Shown here in pieces: positions 35,430 through 49,578 of a stretch of 64,000 nucleotides of DNA. The stretch lies in contig CALEYV010000037.1 of NCBI GenBank assembly GCA_937927875.1, positions 1 through 64,000 of the forward strand, read 5' to 3'. This DNA comes from an uncultured Actinomycetes bacterium (GTDB lineage Bacteria > Actinomycetota > Acidimicrobiia > IMCC26256 > PALSA-555). Position numbers and translations under genes: made by a program. Under the pieces are notes generated by a model. It saw only the letters and a list, made by a program, of their open reading frames with translations. It did not search any database and was not told where the DNA came from. Position 1 is the stretch's first letter, and every line of letters begins with the position of its first letter.

Positions 35430-36329
35430 CTACCGGATCGAGGCCAGGAGGTCGTGCAGCGCCGCGGTGCTGGGCGCGTACTGCGGGTCCGGTGTCGTCA
35501 CCGTGACGGTGAGCGGCCGCTGATCGGCGGTCCGGCCCGCGACTTCGATGATCGTGAGGGGGGACGACGAGACGGTGAACGAGGCCCGGCGGGCGAGGCC
35601 GCCCGCGAGGGTGGTGTCGGCGCCGTCGGCGAGGAGGAGCCCCGGGTACTGCACCCGCAGCTCGTCGGTCGCGGCCTGCTCGAACTCGGTCAGGCTCGGG
35701 AGGGGCCCCCGGTCGGCGCCGGTCGCGATCGAGACGGTCGCGAGGTGGTCGTCGGCGACGCGGGCCGGCCCGGCGAGGAGCTGCACGCCCTGGCCCCGGT
35801 TGGCGCGGGCGACCCGCCACGACCGCGGGTGGAGCAGGGAGAAGCCGGCCGCGCGGTCGCGGTACGCGACGACGTCGGCGAGGACCGGGCGCGACGGGCT
35901 CGGCGTGAGGAGCGCGGCGCTGGCGACGCCGGGGACGATGAGCAGCAGCGCGGCCGCCAGCACGACGAGGTTCCGGCGCCGGCGTCGGGCGCGCTGCGCC
36001 GGCTCGGCCCGCCCGCCCGGCAGGAGCGCCAGCGCGGGGGCGGGGGCGGGGAGAGCCGGCACCGGCGACGTCCCGATCTGGGCGAGGGGTCGGAAGGTCA
36101 GCGGCGGCGCGGTCGCGATCCGCAGGATCGGCGTGCCCCACTGGATGGGGGGCAGCTGCTCGCCCAGCTCCGGGCACCAGGCGATGGTGGGCGTCGAGAC
36201 CGGCGACTCGACCACCGAGGCCGTCCAGTGGTCCCCTGCCCACCAGCGCAGGCGATGGCCGTCCGAGAGCGGGTCCGGATGCCAGGCGGCTGCGGTGACG
36301 CTGGTTTCGGGTCCGTCCATCGAGGCCAT
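35430..36329 (-). CDS. DUF2510-type membrane protein with extracytoplasmic LpqN/PsbP-like region
   Basis: Protein of 299 residues. The N-terminus has the DUF2510 signature AAWHPDPLSDGHRLRWWAGD then HWTASV. A Pro/Ala-rich linker and basic patch (RARRRRRNLVV) precede one membrane helix LVVLAAALLLIVPGVASAAL near residues 119-138. The C-terminal 150 residues look extracytoplasmic, with VAYRDRAAGFSLLHPRSWRV typical of PsbP/LpqN-like lipid- or ligand-binding domains. Function unknown. It converges with hspR (nine bases) and diverges from clpB. Confidence 0.78.
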   Translation of the reverse strand: MASMDGPETSVTAAAWHPDPLSDGHRLRWWAGDHWTASVVESPVSTPTIAWCPELGEQLPPIQWGTPILRIATAPPLTFRPLAQIGTSPVPALPAPAPALALLPGGRAEPAQRARRRRRNLVVLAAALLLIVPGVASAALLTPSPSRPVLADVVAYRDRAAGFSLLHPRSWRVARANRGQGVQLLAGPARVADDHLATVSIATGADRGPLPSLTEFEQAATDELRVQYPGLLLADGADTTLAGGLARRASFTVSSSPLTIIEVAGRTADQRPLTVTVTTPDPQYAPSTAALHDLLASIR

Positions 36330-36385
36330 GCTTGGGGGCGGGATCCCAATCGTCGCACAGGGCGAGCCGAAATTGCCGGAATGCG

Positions 36386-36412
36386 AAAGTTGATGGTGGG
36401 GTTGTCAACTTT
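36386..36412 (+). promoter_or_regulatory. HAIR-type HspR operator of clpB
   Basis: AAAGTTGA (36386-36393) and TCAACTTT (36405-36412) form a perfect eight-base inverted repeat separated by 11 bases, TTGA-N11-TCAA, the same geometry and left half-site as the dnaK operator. It lies 27 bases upstream of the clpB ATG. Confidence 0.8.
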
Positions 36413-36439
36413 GATATGCGAGCGGGAGAGCGGTGAGCC

Positions 36440-39013
<2,574 letters not shown>

Positions 39014-39093
39014 CCGCCGCTACGACGCCCGCCGCGCAATCCGCGGCTCGGACGGTCCGACCCCGACTACGATGCCGTCAACGTGACTGCTGA

Positions 39094-41702
<2,609 letters not shown>

Positions 41703-41710
41703 CGGCGGCG

Positions 41711-41959
41711 CTAGAAGAGGCCGGGCGGGCGGCGCTGGGCGCGGTTCATGTTCATCGGGGTGCTGCGAGCGCCGCGGCTGCGCACGCCGCCGGCGATCAT
41801 GGCGCACTCGATGCACCGGATCGGCTGGCGCTTGCGCACCGGCGGGACGAGGCATTCGGCGCACCATTCCTCGCCGCAGTCCTCGCAGCGTCCGGCGGCG
41901 CGCTCGGTCCAGTGCTTCGCGCACGTGCCGGCCGACGCCGGTTGCTGCTTGGCGTTCAC
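41711..41959 (-). CDS. Small zinc-binding protein (B-box-like)
   Basis: Protein of 82 residues with CAKHWTERAAGRCEDCGEEW, then CAECLVP and IRCIECAMI: a cross-brace of Cys/His pairs resembling B-box zinc fingers of actinobacterial membrane proteins. A basic tail (RSRGARSTPMNMNRAQRR) follows without a membrane helix. The GTG at 41959 has a GGGAGG ribosome site; a longer frame from 42028 would run over the purB promoter region. Inserted on the opposite strand between purD and purB. Function unknown. Confidence 0.68.
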   Translation of the reverse strand: MNAKQQPASAGTCAKHWTERAAGRCEDCGEEWCAECLVPPVRKRQPIRCIECAMIAGGVRSRGARSTPMNMNRAQRRPPGLF

Positions 41960-42063
41960 GGGCGCCCCTCCCGGTGCCTCGGCGCTCGCTCCGGTGCCGC
42001 CGGTGCCGAGGAACCTCGGACGCGGCACCGGCTCCTAGGGTGTCGACCAGGAGGAGGCCGGCC

Positions 42064-43371
42064 TTGATCCCCCGTTACGCGCTCGAGCCGATGGCCCGTC
42101 TCTTCGCGGACGAGGAGCGGTACGCCACCTGGCTGGAGGTCGAGGTCCTCGCCGTCGAGGCGCTGGCGAAGCTGGGCGTGGTGCCGGCGGAGGACGCGGC
42201 GGTCGTACGCGACCGCGCCGGCTTCGACGTCGCCGCCATCGAGGCGCGCGAGCGCGTCACCGACCACGACACCGCCGCCTTCGTCGACGTCGTCCAGGAG
42301 CGCGTCGGCGCGCTGGCGGCGCGGTGGATCCACCACGGGCTGACGTCGAGCGACGTCGTCGACACCGCCCTCGCGGTCACGCTGGTGCGCGCCAGCAGCG
42401 TGCTGCTGGAAGCGGTGGACGCGCTCGAGACGGTCGTCGCCGAGCGGGCCCGCGAGTTTCGCGACACACCGATCGTGGGCCGCACCCACGGCATCCACGC
42501 CGAGCCGACCACCTTCGGCGCCAAGCTCGCGCTCTGGGCGCTGGCGCTGCGGCGGGACCTCCGGCGCCTGACGCGCGCCCGCGAGGGCGTCGCGGTCGGC
42601 AAGCTGTCGGGGCCGGTCGGCAGTTACTCGCACCTCGACCCCGAGGTCGAGGCATACGTCTGCGAGCACCTCGGGCTGCGCCCGGCGCCGGCGACCCAGG
42701 TCCTCGGCCGCGACCGGCACGCCGAGCTCCTCTACGCCTGCGCGTCGCTCGGCGCCACGGTCGAGTCGTGCGCGCTGCAGATCCGGCTGCTGCAGCAGAC
42801 CGAGATCGGCGAGGTTGCCGAGCCGTTCCGCGCCGGCGCGCAGAAGGGCTCGAGCGCGATGCCGCACAAGCGCAACCCGGTGAAGACCGAGCAGCTGTGC
42901 GGGCTGGCCCGGGTGCTGCGCGCCAACGTCGTGGCCGGGCTGGAGGACGTGGCGCTCTGGCACGAGCGCGACATCTCGCAGTCGTCGGTGGAGCGCATCG
43001 TGCTCCCCGATTCGCTCGAGCTCGCCTACTACGTCACGGTGCGGCTCCGCGAGATCGTCGAGGGCCTCGACGTCTACCCCGACCGCATGCGCGAGAACCT
43101 CGAGTCGACGCGCGGCCTCGTGTTCAGCCACGGGGTGCTGCTGGCGCTGGTCGAGGCCGGGTGGACCCGCGACGACGCCTACCGCGCCGTCCAGGCCGCG
43201 GCCGCCCGGTCGGTCGAAGAGGCGCGGCCGCTGCTCGACGTGCTGCGCGCCGACCCGGCCGTCGTCGCTGCGCTCGGCGAGGCCAAGCTCACCGCGTCCT
43301 TCGACCTCGGCGCCGTGCTCGAGCACGCCGGGCGCGCCGTCGACGCCCTCGACGCGCCCGACCAGCCGTGA
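42064..43371 (+). CDS. purB: Adenylosuccinate lyase
   Basis: Fumarase-superfamily lyase of 435 residues acting twice in purine synthesis (SAICAR and adenylosuccinate cleavage). Motifs: IHHGLTSSDVVDTALAV, VGRTHGIHAEPTTFGAKLAL, and the signature GSSAMPHKRNPVKTEQL with the catalytic Ser loop. The TTG at 42064 is chosen because a GGAGGAGG ribosome site precedes it by six bases and the family N-terminus IPRYALEPMARLF starts there. Its stop overlaps purC (GTGA). Confidence 0.96.
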   Translation: MIPRYALEPMARLFADEERYATWLEVEVLAVEALAKLGVVPAEDAAVVRDRAGFDVAAIEARERVTDHDTAAFVDVVQERVGALAARWIHHGLTSSDVVDTALAVTLVRASSVLLEAVDALETVVAERAREFRDTPIVGRTHGIHAEPTTFGAKLALWALALRRDLRRLTRAREGVAVGKLSGPVGSYSHLDPEVEAYVCEHLGLRPAPATQVLGRDRHAELLYACASLGATVESCALQIRLLQQTEIGEVAEPFRAGAQKGSSAMPHKRNPVKTEQLCGLARVLRANVVAGLEDVALWHERDISQSSVERIVLPDSLELAYYVTVRLREIVEGLDVYPDRMRENLESTRGLVFSHGVLLALVEAGWTRDDAYRAVQAAAARSVEEARPLLDVLRADPAVVAALGEAKLTASFDLGAVLEHAGRAVDALDAPDQP

Positions 43372-44258
43372 CCGGCGTCGCGCTCCCGCACCGGTACACG
43401 GGCAAGGTCCGCGACCTCTACGAGGTCGGGCCCGACCGGATGCTGATGGTCGCCTCGAACCGGATCTCGGTATTCGACGTCGTCCTCTCCGACGAGATCC
43501 CGGACAAGGGCCGGGCCCTCACCGCGCTCTCCACCTTCTGGTTCGAGCGGACGGCGGCGCTGGCGCCCAACCACTTCCTCACCGCCGACCCCGGTCAATT
43601 CCCGGCCGGCGTCGGATCCGAGACCCGGGGGCGGGCGATGATGGTGCGGGCCGCCGACCCCATCCGGCTCGAGTGCATCGCCCGCGGCTACCTGTTCGGC
43701 TCCGCGTGGCAGGAGTACGCCGCCGCCGGCACGGTGTGCGGCCGGCGGCTCCGCGCCGGGCTGCGCCAGGCCGAGCGGCTCGACAAGCCGATCTTCACGA
43801 CCACCACGAAGGTCGAGCCGGGCGCCGGCCACGACGAGACGCTCACCGACGCCGACGCGGCGGCGCTCGTCGGCGACTCGGTCTTCGAGCGCTGCCGCGA
43901 CGCCGCCCTCGGCATCTACCGGTTGGCGGCCGCGCACGCTGAGGATCGGGGGATGCTCCTGGCCGACACGAAGCTCGAGTTCGGGCGGGTCGACGACACG
44001 GTCGTCGTCATCGACGAGCTCCTCACCCCCGACTCGTCCCGGTACTGGGACGCCGACCGCTACGCGGTCGGCACCTCTCCACCCTCGTTCGACAAGCAGT
44101 TCGTCCGTGATCACTACGCCGCGGCGGGCTGGGACCACCGGCCGCCCGCGCCGCCGCTCCCGGCCTCGGTGATCGACGGGACCCGCTCCCGCTACATCGA
44201 GGCGTACGAGCGCCTCACCGGGCTGCGCTTCGGCGACTGGTACGCGCCCGGGCCGTGA
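43368..44258 (+). CDS. purC: SAICAR synthetase
   Basis: ATP-dependent ligase of 296 residues joining aspartate to CAIR. N-terminus LPHRYTGKVRDLYEVGPDRM, then VASNRISVFDVVLSDEIPDK, ECIARGYLFGSAWQEYAAAG, ADTKLEFG, and DELLTPDSSRYWDAD with the substrate-binding SSR. The length of about 300 is the longer (actinobacterial/yeast-like) PurC type. Starts on the GTGA overlap with purB. Confidence 0.97.
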   Translation: MTGVALPHRYTGKVRDLYEVGPDRMLMVASNRISVFDVVLSDEIPDKGRALTALSTFWFERTAALAPNHFLTADPGQFPAGVGSETRGRAMMVRAADPIRLECIARGYLFGSAWQEYAAAGTVCGRRLRAGLRQAERLDKPIFTTTTKVEPGAGHDETLTDADAAALVGDSVFERCRDAALGIYRLAAAHAEDRGMLLADTKLEFGRVDDTVVVIDELLTPDSSRYWDADRYAVGTSPPSFDKQFVRDHYAAAGWDHRPPAPPLPASVIDGTRSRYIEAYERLTGLRFGDWYAPGP

Positions 44259-44296
44259 ACGCAGCCCGGTCCGAGGGTGGCGACGAGGGCGACCGG

Positions 44297-44302
44297 TACC
44301 AT
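44297..44302 (+). promoter_or_regulatory. TACCAT -10 box of purS
   Basis: TACCAT ends six bases before the GTG at 44309, suggesting an internal leaderless promoter within the purine cluster. Confidence 0.5.
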
Positions 44303-44308
44303 CGGCGG

Positions 44309-44572
44309 GTGCGCTACGAGGCTCGGATCGAGGTCACGCACCTCCCGGGCGTGCTCGACCCCCAGGGCGCGACGGTCGAGCGGGCGCTCCCCGCGCTTGG
44401 GTACTCCGGCGTGACCGACGTCCGGATCGGCAAGTGCATCCGCCTCGTCGTCGAGGCGCCCGACCGGGAGGCGGCCCGCAGCCAGGTCGAGTCGATGTGC
44501 GAGCGCCTGCTCGCGAACCCGGTCATCGAGGCCTACGACCTCGAGCTCACCGAGCTCGTCCCCACCGGGTAG
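44309..44572 (+). CDS. purS: FGAM synthase subunit PurS
   Basis: Small subunit of 87 residues that docks PurQ onto PurL in phosphoribosylformylglycinamidine synthase. It reads VRYEARIEVTHLPGVLDPQG, ATVERALPALGYSGVTDVRI, and ends VIEAYDLELTEL. The internal GTG at 44309 is preferred to the GTG at 44255 that overlaps purC because the family N-terminus starts there and a TACCAT box precedes it. Confidence 0.92.
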   Translation: MRYEARIEVTHLPGVLDPQGATVERALPALGYSGVTDVRIGKCIRLVVEAPDREAARSQVESMCERLLANPVIEAYDLELTELVPTG

Positions 44573-44574
44573 CG

Positions 44575-45258
44575 ATGAGCGCGCGCGTCGCGGTCCTGGT
44601 GTTCCCGGGCACGAACTGCGAGCTCGACGTCGCGGCCGCCGCCGAGCGCCTCGGCGGTGCCTCCGACCTGGTGTTCCACACCGAGACCAGCTTGCGGGGC
44701 GCCGACGCGGTCGTGGTCCCGGGCGGCTTCGCGCACGGCGACTACCTGCGGACCGGCGCGCTGGCCCGGTTCTCGCCCGTGATGGCCGCGGTCGCCGAGC
44801 ACGCGGCCGCCGGCGGGCCGCTGGTCGGCATCTGCAACGGCTTCCAGATCCTCACCGAGGCCGGGCTCCTGCCCGGCGCGCTCCAGAAGAACGCCGGGCT
44901 CAAGTTCCTCTGCCAGACGGTGACGTGCCGGGTCACGAGCACCGGCTCCGTGCTCACCAAGCAGGCCGAGTTGGGGTCCGAGCTGCGGCTCCCGATCAAC
45001 CACTTCGAGGGCGCGTACATCTGCGACCAGGCCACGCTCGACGAGCTGCGGGCCGAGGACCGGGTCGTGCTCCGCTACGCCGACAACCCCAACGGCAGCC
45101 TCGACGACATCGCCGGGATCGCCAACCAAGCCGGCAACGTGGTCGGGCTCATGCCCCACCCCGAGCGGGCCTCGGACCCGCTGCTCGGCTCCGACGACGG
45201 CGTCGTGCTGCTGGCGTCCCTGCTCGGCGCCGCCGCCGACCGGGCCGTCGCCGCGTGA
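44575..45258 (+). CDS. purQ: FGAM synthase glutaminase subunit PurQ
   Basis: Class I glutamine amidotransferase of 227 residues providing ammonia to PurL. Start ARVAVLVFPGTNCELDVAAA; VVPGGFAHGDYLRTGALA; nucleophile Cys in GICNGFQILTEAGLLPG; terminal His-Glu in GLMPHPERA. ATG two bases after the purS stop. A convergent small gene follows four bases after its stop. Confidence 0.97.
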   Translation: MSARVAVLVFPGTNCELDVAAAAERLGGASDLVFHTETSLRGADAVVVPGGFAHGDYLRTGALARFSPVMAAVAEHAAAGGPLVGICNGFQILTEAGLLPGALQKNAGLKFLCQTVTCRVTSTGSVLTKQAELGSELRLPINHFEGAYICDQATLDELRAEDRVVLRYADNPNGSLDDIAGIANQAGNVVGLMPHPERASDPLLGSDDGVVLLASLLGAAADRAVAA

Positions 45259-45261
45259 GGC

Positions 45262-45666
45262 TCAGCCGCCCCGGGTGATCCCGGCCCGGCCGAGCACGTC
45301 GGCCGGCACCCCCATCTCGCGCCAGGTCGCGTACGCGATTCCCTTGCGCTGCCCGTAGGTCTTCGCCACCTTCGCGAACTCCGCCTCCAGCGTCGGCAGG
45401 TCCGCGCCCGGCCCCGCCTTCGACTCCAGCTCCGATTCGAGGTCGCGCCGCTCCTGCAGCAGCTGGAGCCGCCGCAGCGACGCGGCCTCGGCCAGCTCGG
45501 TCTCGAGGGCGGCCAGCCGGGCCCGGATCGAGTCGGTGGTGCGGGGCCGGCCCCGGCGGGGCCGCTGGTCCTGGAGCGCGTCCAGGTAGGCCTTCACGAC
45601 CCGCCCCTCGGCCCGCCCGGCCGCCATGGCCTCCTTGTGCGCGGTGGTCATCGGCTTCGGTGCCAT
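45262..45666 (-). CDS. Conserved actinobacterial coiled-coil protein of unknown function
   Basis: Protein of 134 residues. A basic N-terminus (TTAHKEAMAAGRAEGRVVKA) leads to RRGRPRTTDSIRARLAALE, a coiled coil (ETELAEAASLRRLQLLQERR), and a C-terminal segment KTYGQRKGIAYATWREMGVP then ADVLGRAGI. The pattern, including the RGRP AT-hook-like element and GIxYxxWREVGVP, recurs in a small family I recall from actinobacteria with no assigned function; nucleic-acid binding is plausible from the charge. It sits on the minus strand between purQ and purL. Confidence 0.75.
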   Translation of the reverse strand: MAPKPMTTAHKEAMAAGRAEGRVVKAYLDALQDQRPRRGRPRTTDSIRARLAALETELAEAASLRRLQLLQERRDLESELESKAGPGADLPTLEAEFAKVAKTYGQRKGIAYATWREMGVPADVLGRAGITRGG

Positions 45667-45734
45667 TTGCCGTCCTCGTGCGATCGTATTTCCCCAATTC
45701 TGGCACCAGTCATTTGGTGAAATCGAACCGCCGG

Positions 45735-45740
45735 TAGTCT
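45735..45740 (+). promoter_or_regulatory. TAGTCT -10 box of purL
   Basis: TAGTCT ends six bases before the GTG at 45747, the leaderless spacing. It lies within the AT-richer gap between the convergent small gene and purL. Confidence 0.5.
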
Positions 45741-45746
45741 CGGATC

Positions 45747-47990
45747 GTGGTGAGCACGGAGCCGCTGCACCGAGCGCTCGGCCTCACCGACCCCGAGCTG
45801 GCCGACATCGTCGAGCTGCTGGGACGGGACCCGTCGGACCTCGAGCTCGCCATGTACGGCGTGATGTGGTCCGAGCACTGCTCCTACAAGTCCTCGAAGG
45901 TCCACCTGCGCCGCCTCCCGACCGAGGCGCCCTGGGTGCTCGTCGGCCCCGGTGAGGGCGCGGGCGTCATCGACGCCGGCGACGGGCTGGCGGTCGCGCT
46001 GCGGATCGAGAGCCACAACCACCCGTCGGCCGTCGAGCCCTACCAGGGGGCGGCGACCGGGGTGGGCGGCATCATCCGCGACGTGTTCTCGATGGGCGCG
46101 CGCCCGATCGCGCTCATGGACCCGCTGTTCTTCGGGCCGCTCGACGATCCTCGCAGCCGCTACCTGTTCGAGCACGTCGTCGCCGGCATCAGCGGCTACG
46201 GCAACTCGGTCGGCGTGCCGACGGTCGGCGGCCAGGTCGTCGTCGGCGACTGCTACCGCGACAACCCGCTCGTGAACGTCCTCTGCCTCGGGCTGGCGTC
46301 CCAGCACCAGCTCGTGCGCGCCCGCGCCGGGAAGGCGGGGAACCTCGCCGTCCTCCTCGGGTCGTCGACCGGCCGCGACGGCATCGGCGGCGCGAGCGTC
46401 CTGGCATCGGCTGGCTTCGAGGAGGGCTCGGAGGCGAAGCGGCCGTCGGTGCAGGTCGGCGACCCGTTCGAGGAGAAGCGGCTCATCGAGGCCTGCCTCA
46501 CGCTGCTCGCCGACGGCCTCGCGGTCGGCGTGCAGGACCTCGGCGCCGGCGGGCTGTCCTGCGCCGCGTCCGAGATCGCGGCCAACAGCGGCCTCGGCAT
46601 GGACGTCGACGTGGCGCGCGTCCCGCGCCGCGAGCCGCACATGACGTCGATCGAGGTCATGACGTCGGAGAGCCAGGAGCGCATGCTCGCCATCGTCGAG
46701 CCCGAGCGGCTCGACGCCGTGCTCTCCATCTGCGAGCGCTGGGACCTCCGCGGCGCCGTGGTGGGCGTCGTGACCGGCACCGGCCGCTTCCGCGTCCTCG
46801 ACGGCGGGTTCGACGCGCCGGCCGGCGCGGCCGCGCCGGACGTGCTGGCCGACGTCCCCGCCGGCAGCCTCGGTGACGGGCCCGTCTACACCCGGCCCGC
46901 CCAGCGCCCCGCCGAGCAGGACGCGCTCGCGGCCGCCGACCCGGCCTACGAGCTGGGGGCGACGTTCCCGGTCGGGTCCGACCTCGGGCCGGAGCTGCTG
47001 GCCCTGCTCTCGACGCCGACCATCGCCGACAAGCGCTGGGTGTGGGAGCAGTACGACCACCAGCTGTTCCTGAACACGGTCGTCGGCCCGGGCGGCGACG
47101 CCACCGTCCTCCGGCTGCCGGGCACGAGCCGCGGCCTGGCGCTGGCGACCGACGGCCACCCCCGGTTCGGGCGCCTGGACCCGCGCGCCGGCGGCCGGCT
47201 GGTGGTGCTCGAGGCGGCGCGCAACGTCGCCTGCACGGGGGCGCAGGCCCGGGCGCTCGTCAACTGCCTCAACTTCGGGAACCCGGAGCACGCGGCCGTG
47301 ATGTGGCAGTTCCACGAGACGGTGGAGGGGATGAGCGAGGCGTGCGAGGCGCTGTCCATCCCGGTCATCGGCGGCAACGTCAGCTTCTACAACGAGTCCC
47401 GCGGCGCCGACATCGACCCGACGCCGGTCGTCGGCGTCCTCGGGCTCCTCGACCGGCTCGAGCAGGCCCCGGTCGGCGCCGGCCTCGCGCCGGGCCACGA
47501 GCTGGTGCTGCTCGGGACGACGCGGACCGAGCTCGGCGGCTCGGAGTGGGCGGCGACCGTGCACGGGCTCGACGGCGGCCGGCCGCCGGCCGCCGACCTC
47601 GACGCGGCCCGGCGGCTGCACGAGCTGGTGCGAGCGCTCGTCGCCGAGCGGGTGGTTGCCGCCGTCCACGACTGCGCCGACGGTGGCGTCGCGGTCACGC
47701 TCGCCGAGATGGCGATCGGCGGCGGCTGTGGCGCGGTCGTGGCCCCCGAGCCGGGGCTGACGCCGGCCGCCTGGTGCTTCTCGGAGTCGACGTCGCGCGT
47801 CGTCGTCGCCGTCGACCCGGCCCAGCTCGACGCGGTCCGGGCCCGCGCCGCGGCCGCCGACGTGCCGGCGACGGTCATCGGCCGCACGGGAGGATCCCGC
47901 CTCGTCGTCGAGGGCGCGCTCGACGTGGCGGTCGACGACGCCGCCGACGCCTGGCGCCGCGGCCTGCCCGGCCTGGTCGAGACGCGATGA
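45747..47990 (+). CDS. purL: FGAM synthase large subunit PurL
   Basis: ATP-dependent amidotransferase subunit of 747 residues, the short type that needs PurS and PurQ. Signatures: YGVMWSEHCSYKSSKVHLRR, GPGEGAGVIDAGDGLAVALR, ESHNHPSAVEPYQGAATGVG, GNSVGVPTVGGQVVVG, the second half VIGGNVSFYNES and VHDCADGGVAVTLAEMAIGG. GTG start after a TAGTCT box; a second GTG follows immediately. Downstream, purF begins 79 bases later. Confidence 0.97.
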   Translation: MVSTEPLHRALGLTDPELADIVELLGRDPSDLELAMYGVMWSEHCSYKSSKVHLRRLPTEAPWVLVGPGEGAGVIDAGDGLAVALRIESHNHPSAVEPYQGAATGVGGIIRDVFSMGARPIALMDPLFFGPLDDPRSRYLFEHVVAGISGYGNSVGVPTVGGQVVVGDCYRDNPLVNVLCLGLASQHQLVRARAGKAGNLAVLLGSSTGRDGIGGASVLASAGFEEGSEAKRPSVQVGDPFEEKRLIEACLTLLADGLAVGVQDLGAGGLSCAASEIAANSGLGMDVDVARVPRREPHMTSIEVMTSESQERMLAIVEPERLDAVLSICERWDLRGAVVGVVTGTGRFRVLDGGFDAPAGAAAPDVLADVPAGSLGDGPVYTRPAQRPAEQDALAAADPAYELGATFPVGSDLGPELLALLSTPTIADKRWVWEQYDHQLFLNTVVGPGGDATVLRLPGTSRGLALATDGHPRFGRLDPRAGGRLVVLEAARNVACTGAQARALVNCLNFGNPEHAAVMWQFHETVEGMSEACEALSIPVIGGNVSFYNESRGADIDPTPVVGVLGLLDRLEQAPVGAGLAPGHELVLLGTTRTELGGSEWAATVHGLDGGRPPAADLDAARRLHELVRALVAERVVAAVHDCADGGVAVTLAEMAIGGGCGAVVAPEPGLTPAAWCFSESTSRVVVAVDPAQLDAVRARAAAADVPATVIGRTGGSRLVVEGALDVAVDDAADAWRRGLPGLVETR

Positions 47991-48069
47991 CCGAGCCGTC
48001 CCGAACGCGGCGAACGCGCCGCTGCGCACGGCCGGGATCGGCGCGACCCCGTGGGATACTGGAGCTGCG

Positions 48070-49578
48070 ATGAGCTCCCGGTCGCCGGCATCCGGCCTCA
48101 GCCACGCGTGCGGTGTCTTCGGCGTCTACGCGCCGGGGCAGGCCGTGTCACAGCTGACCTACCTCGGCCTCTACGCGCTGCAGCACCGGGGCCAGGAGTC
48201 GGCCGGCATCGCGGTCAGCGACGGCGAGACGATCACGGTCGTGAAAGACATGGGCCTCGTGACCCAGGTCTTCGACGAGCGCCGCCTCGCCCCGCTCGAA
48301 GGCCACCTGGCCATCGGCCACAACCGCTACTCGACGACCGGGTCGAGCACCTGGCGCAACGCCCAGCCGGTGTACCGGTCGGTCGCCGACGCCGGCTTCG
48401 CGCTCGGCCACAACGGGAACCTCACCAACACCAAGGCGCTCGCGGAGCGGCTCGGCATGCTCCCCGGCATGACGGCGCCCGCGGCCGAGGTCGACTCGAC
48501 GACCGACTCCGCGCTCATCGCGGAGCTGATCGCCGAGGAGTACCCGGCCGAGCCCCGCTCCGACGGGCGCGACCTCGAGCTGGCGCTCGAGCGGGTGCTG
48601 CCCCGCCTCGAGGGCGGGTTCTCGCTCGTGCTGATGGACGAGGCCCACCTCGTCGCGGTCCGGGACCGGCACGGCTTCTGGCCCCTCGTCCTCGGTCGGG
48701 TCGAGGGCGGGTGGGTGGTCGCCAGCGAGACCGCCGCCCTCGACATCATCGGCGCCCATGTCGTGCGCGAGGTCGAGCCGGGCGAGATGCTCGTCATCGA
48801 CGCCTCCGGCGTGCGGGAGTACCGCTTCGCCGAGCCGACGCCGCACCTGTGCCTGTTCGAGTTCGTCTACTTCGCGCGCCCGGACAGCTACCTCTACGGT
48901 CACAACATCCACGCCGCGCGGCGGCGGATGGGCGAGGAGCTGGCCCGGCAGGCGCCGGTCGACGCCGACATGGTGATGCCGGTGCCCGAGTCCGGGGTCC
49001 CGGCCGCGCAGGGCTACGCGCGTGCGTCCGGCATCCCGTACGGCGACGGCCTGGTCAAGAACCGCTACGTCGGCCGTACGTTCATCGAGCCGACCCAGCG
49101 CCTGCGCTCCGGCGGGGTGCGCCTGAAGCTGAACCCGCTGCGGGAGGCGATCAACGGCAAGCGCCTGGTCGTCGTCGAGGACTCGATCGTGCGCGGCACG
49201 ACGACCCGCCAGGTCGTCGCCATGCTGCGCGAGGCGGGCGCGGCCGAGGTCCACTTCCGGGTCTCGTCCCCGCCCTACAAGTGGCCCTGCCACTACGGGA
49301 TGGACACCGGCCGGCGCTCCGAGCTCCTCGCGGCCGACCTCTCGGTCGGGGAGATCGCCGACTACCTGAAGGTCGACTCCCTCGCCTACCTCGAGCTCGA
49401 CCGGCTCACCCGCGCCACCGGCGCGCCGGCGGACGCCTTCTGCACCGCCTGCCTGTCCGGGAGCTACCCGGTGCCGGTCCCGGAGACGAAGGGCGACTCG
49501 AAGCGGGTGCTCGAGCCGGCCGGCTGGGGATCCGACGAGGAGCCGTCCCTGCCGGTCGGCCCCCCGCCGTCGGCGTGA
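48070..49578 (+). CDS. purF: Amidophosphoribosyltransferase
   Basis: Committed enzyme of purine synthesis, 502 residues. The glutaminase nucleophile is the Cys in LSHACGVFGVYAPGQ (near residue 14), preceded by a short propeptide. Further signatures: LQHRGQESAGIAV, GHNRYSTTGSSTWRNAQP, and the PRPP loop LVVVEDSIVRGTTTRQVV; Cys clusters (CPLC-like HYGMDTG region and FCTACLSGSYP) suggest an Fe-S cluster type enzyme. The ATG follows a GATACT box and GGAG. Its stop overlaps purM (GTGA). Confidence 0.97.
   Translation: MSSRSPASGLSHACGVFGVYAPGQAVSQLTYLGLYALQHRGQESAGIAVSDGETITVVKDMGLVTQVFDERRLAPLEGHLAIGHNRYSTTGSSTWRNAQPVYRSVADAGFALGHNGNLTNTKALAERLGMLPGMTAPAAEVDSTTDSALIAELIAEEYPAEPRSDGRDLELALERVLPRLEGGFSLVLMDEAHLVAVRDRHGFWPLVLGRVEGGWVVASETAALDIIGAHVVREVEPGEMLVIDASGVREYRFAEPTPHLCLFEFVYFARPDSYLYGHNIHAARRRMGEELARQAPVDADMVMPVPESGVPAAQGYARASGIPYGDGLVKNRYVGRTFIEPTQRLRSGGVRLKLNPLREAINGKRLVVVEDSIVRGTTTRQVVAMLREAGAAEVHFRVSSPPYKWPCHYGMDTGRRSELLAADLSVGEIADYLKVDSLAYLELDRLTRATGAPADAFCTACLSGSYPVPVPETKGDSKRVLEPAGWGSDEEPSLPVGPPPSA

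Noticed and set aside
39048..39060. Palindrome TCGGAC-G-GTCCGA between clpB and purA as a terminator
   Set aside because: The stem is short and no T-run follows; could be an operator or chance.
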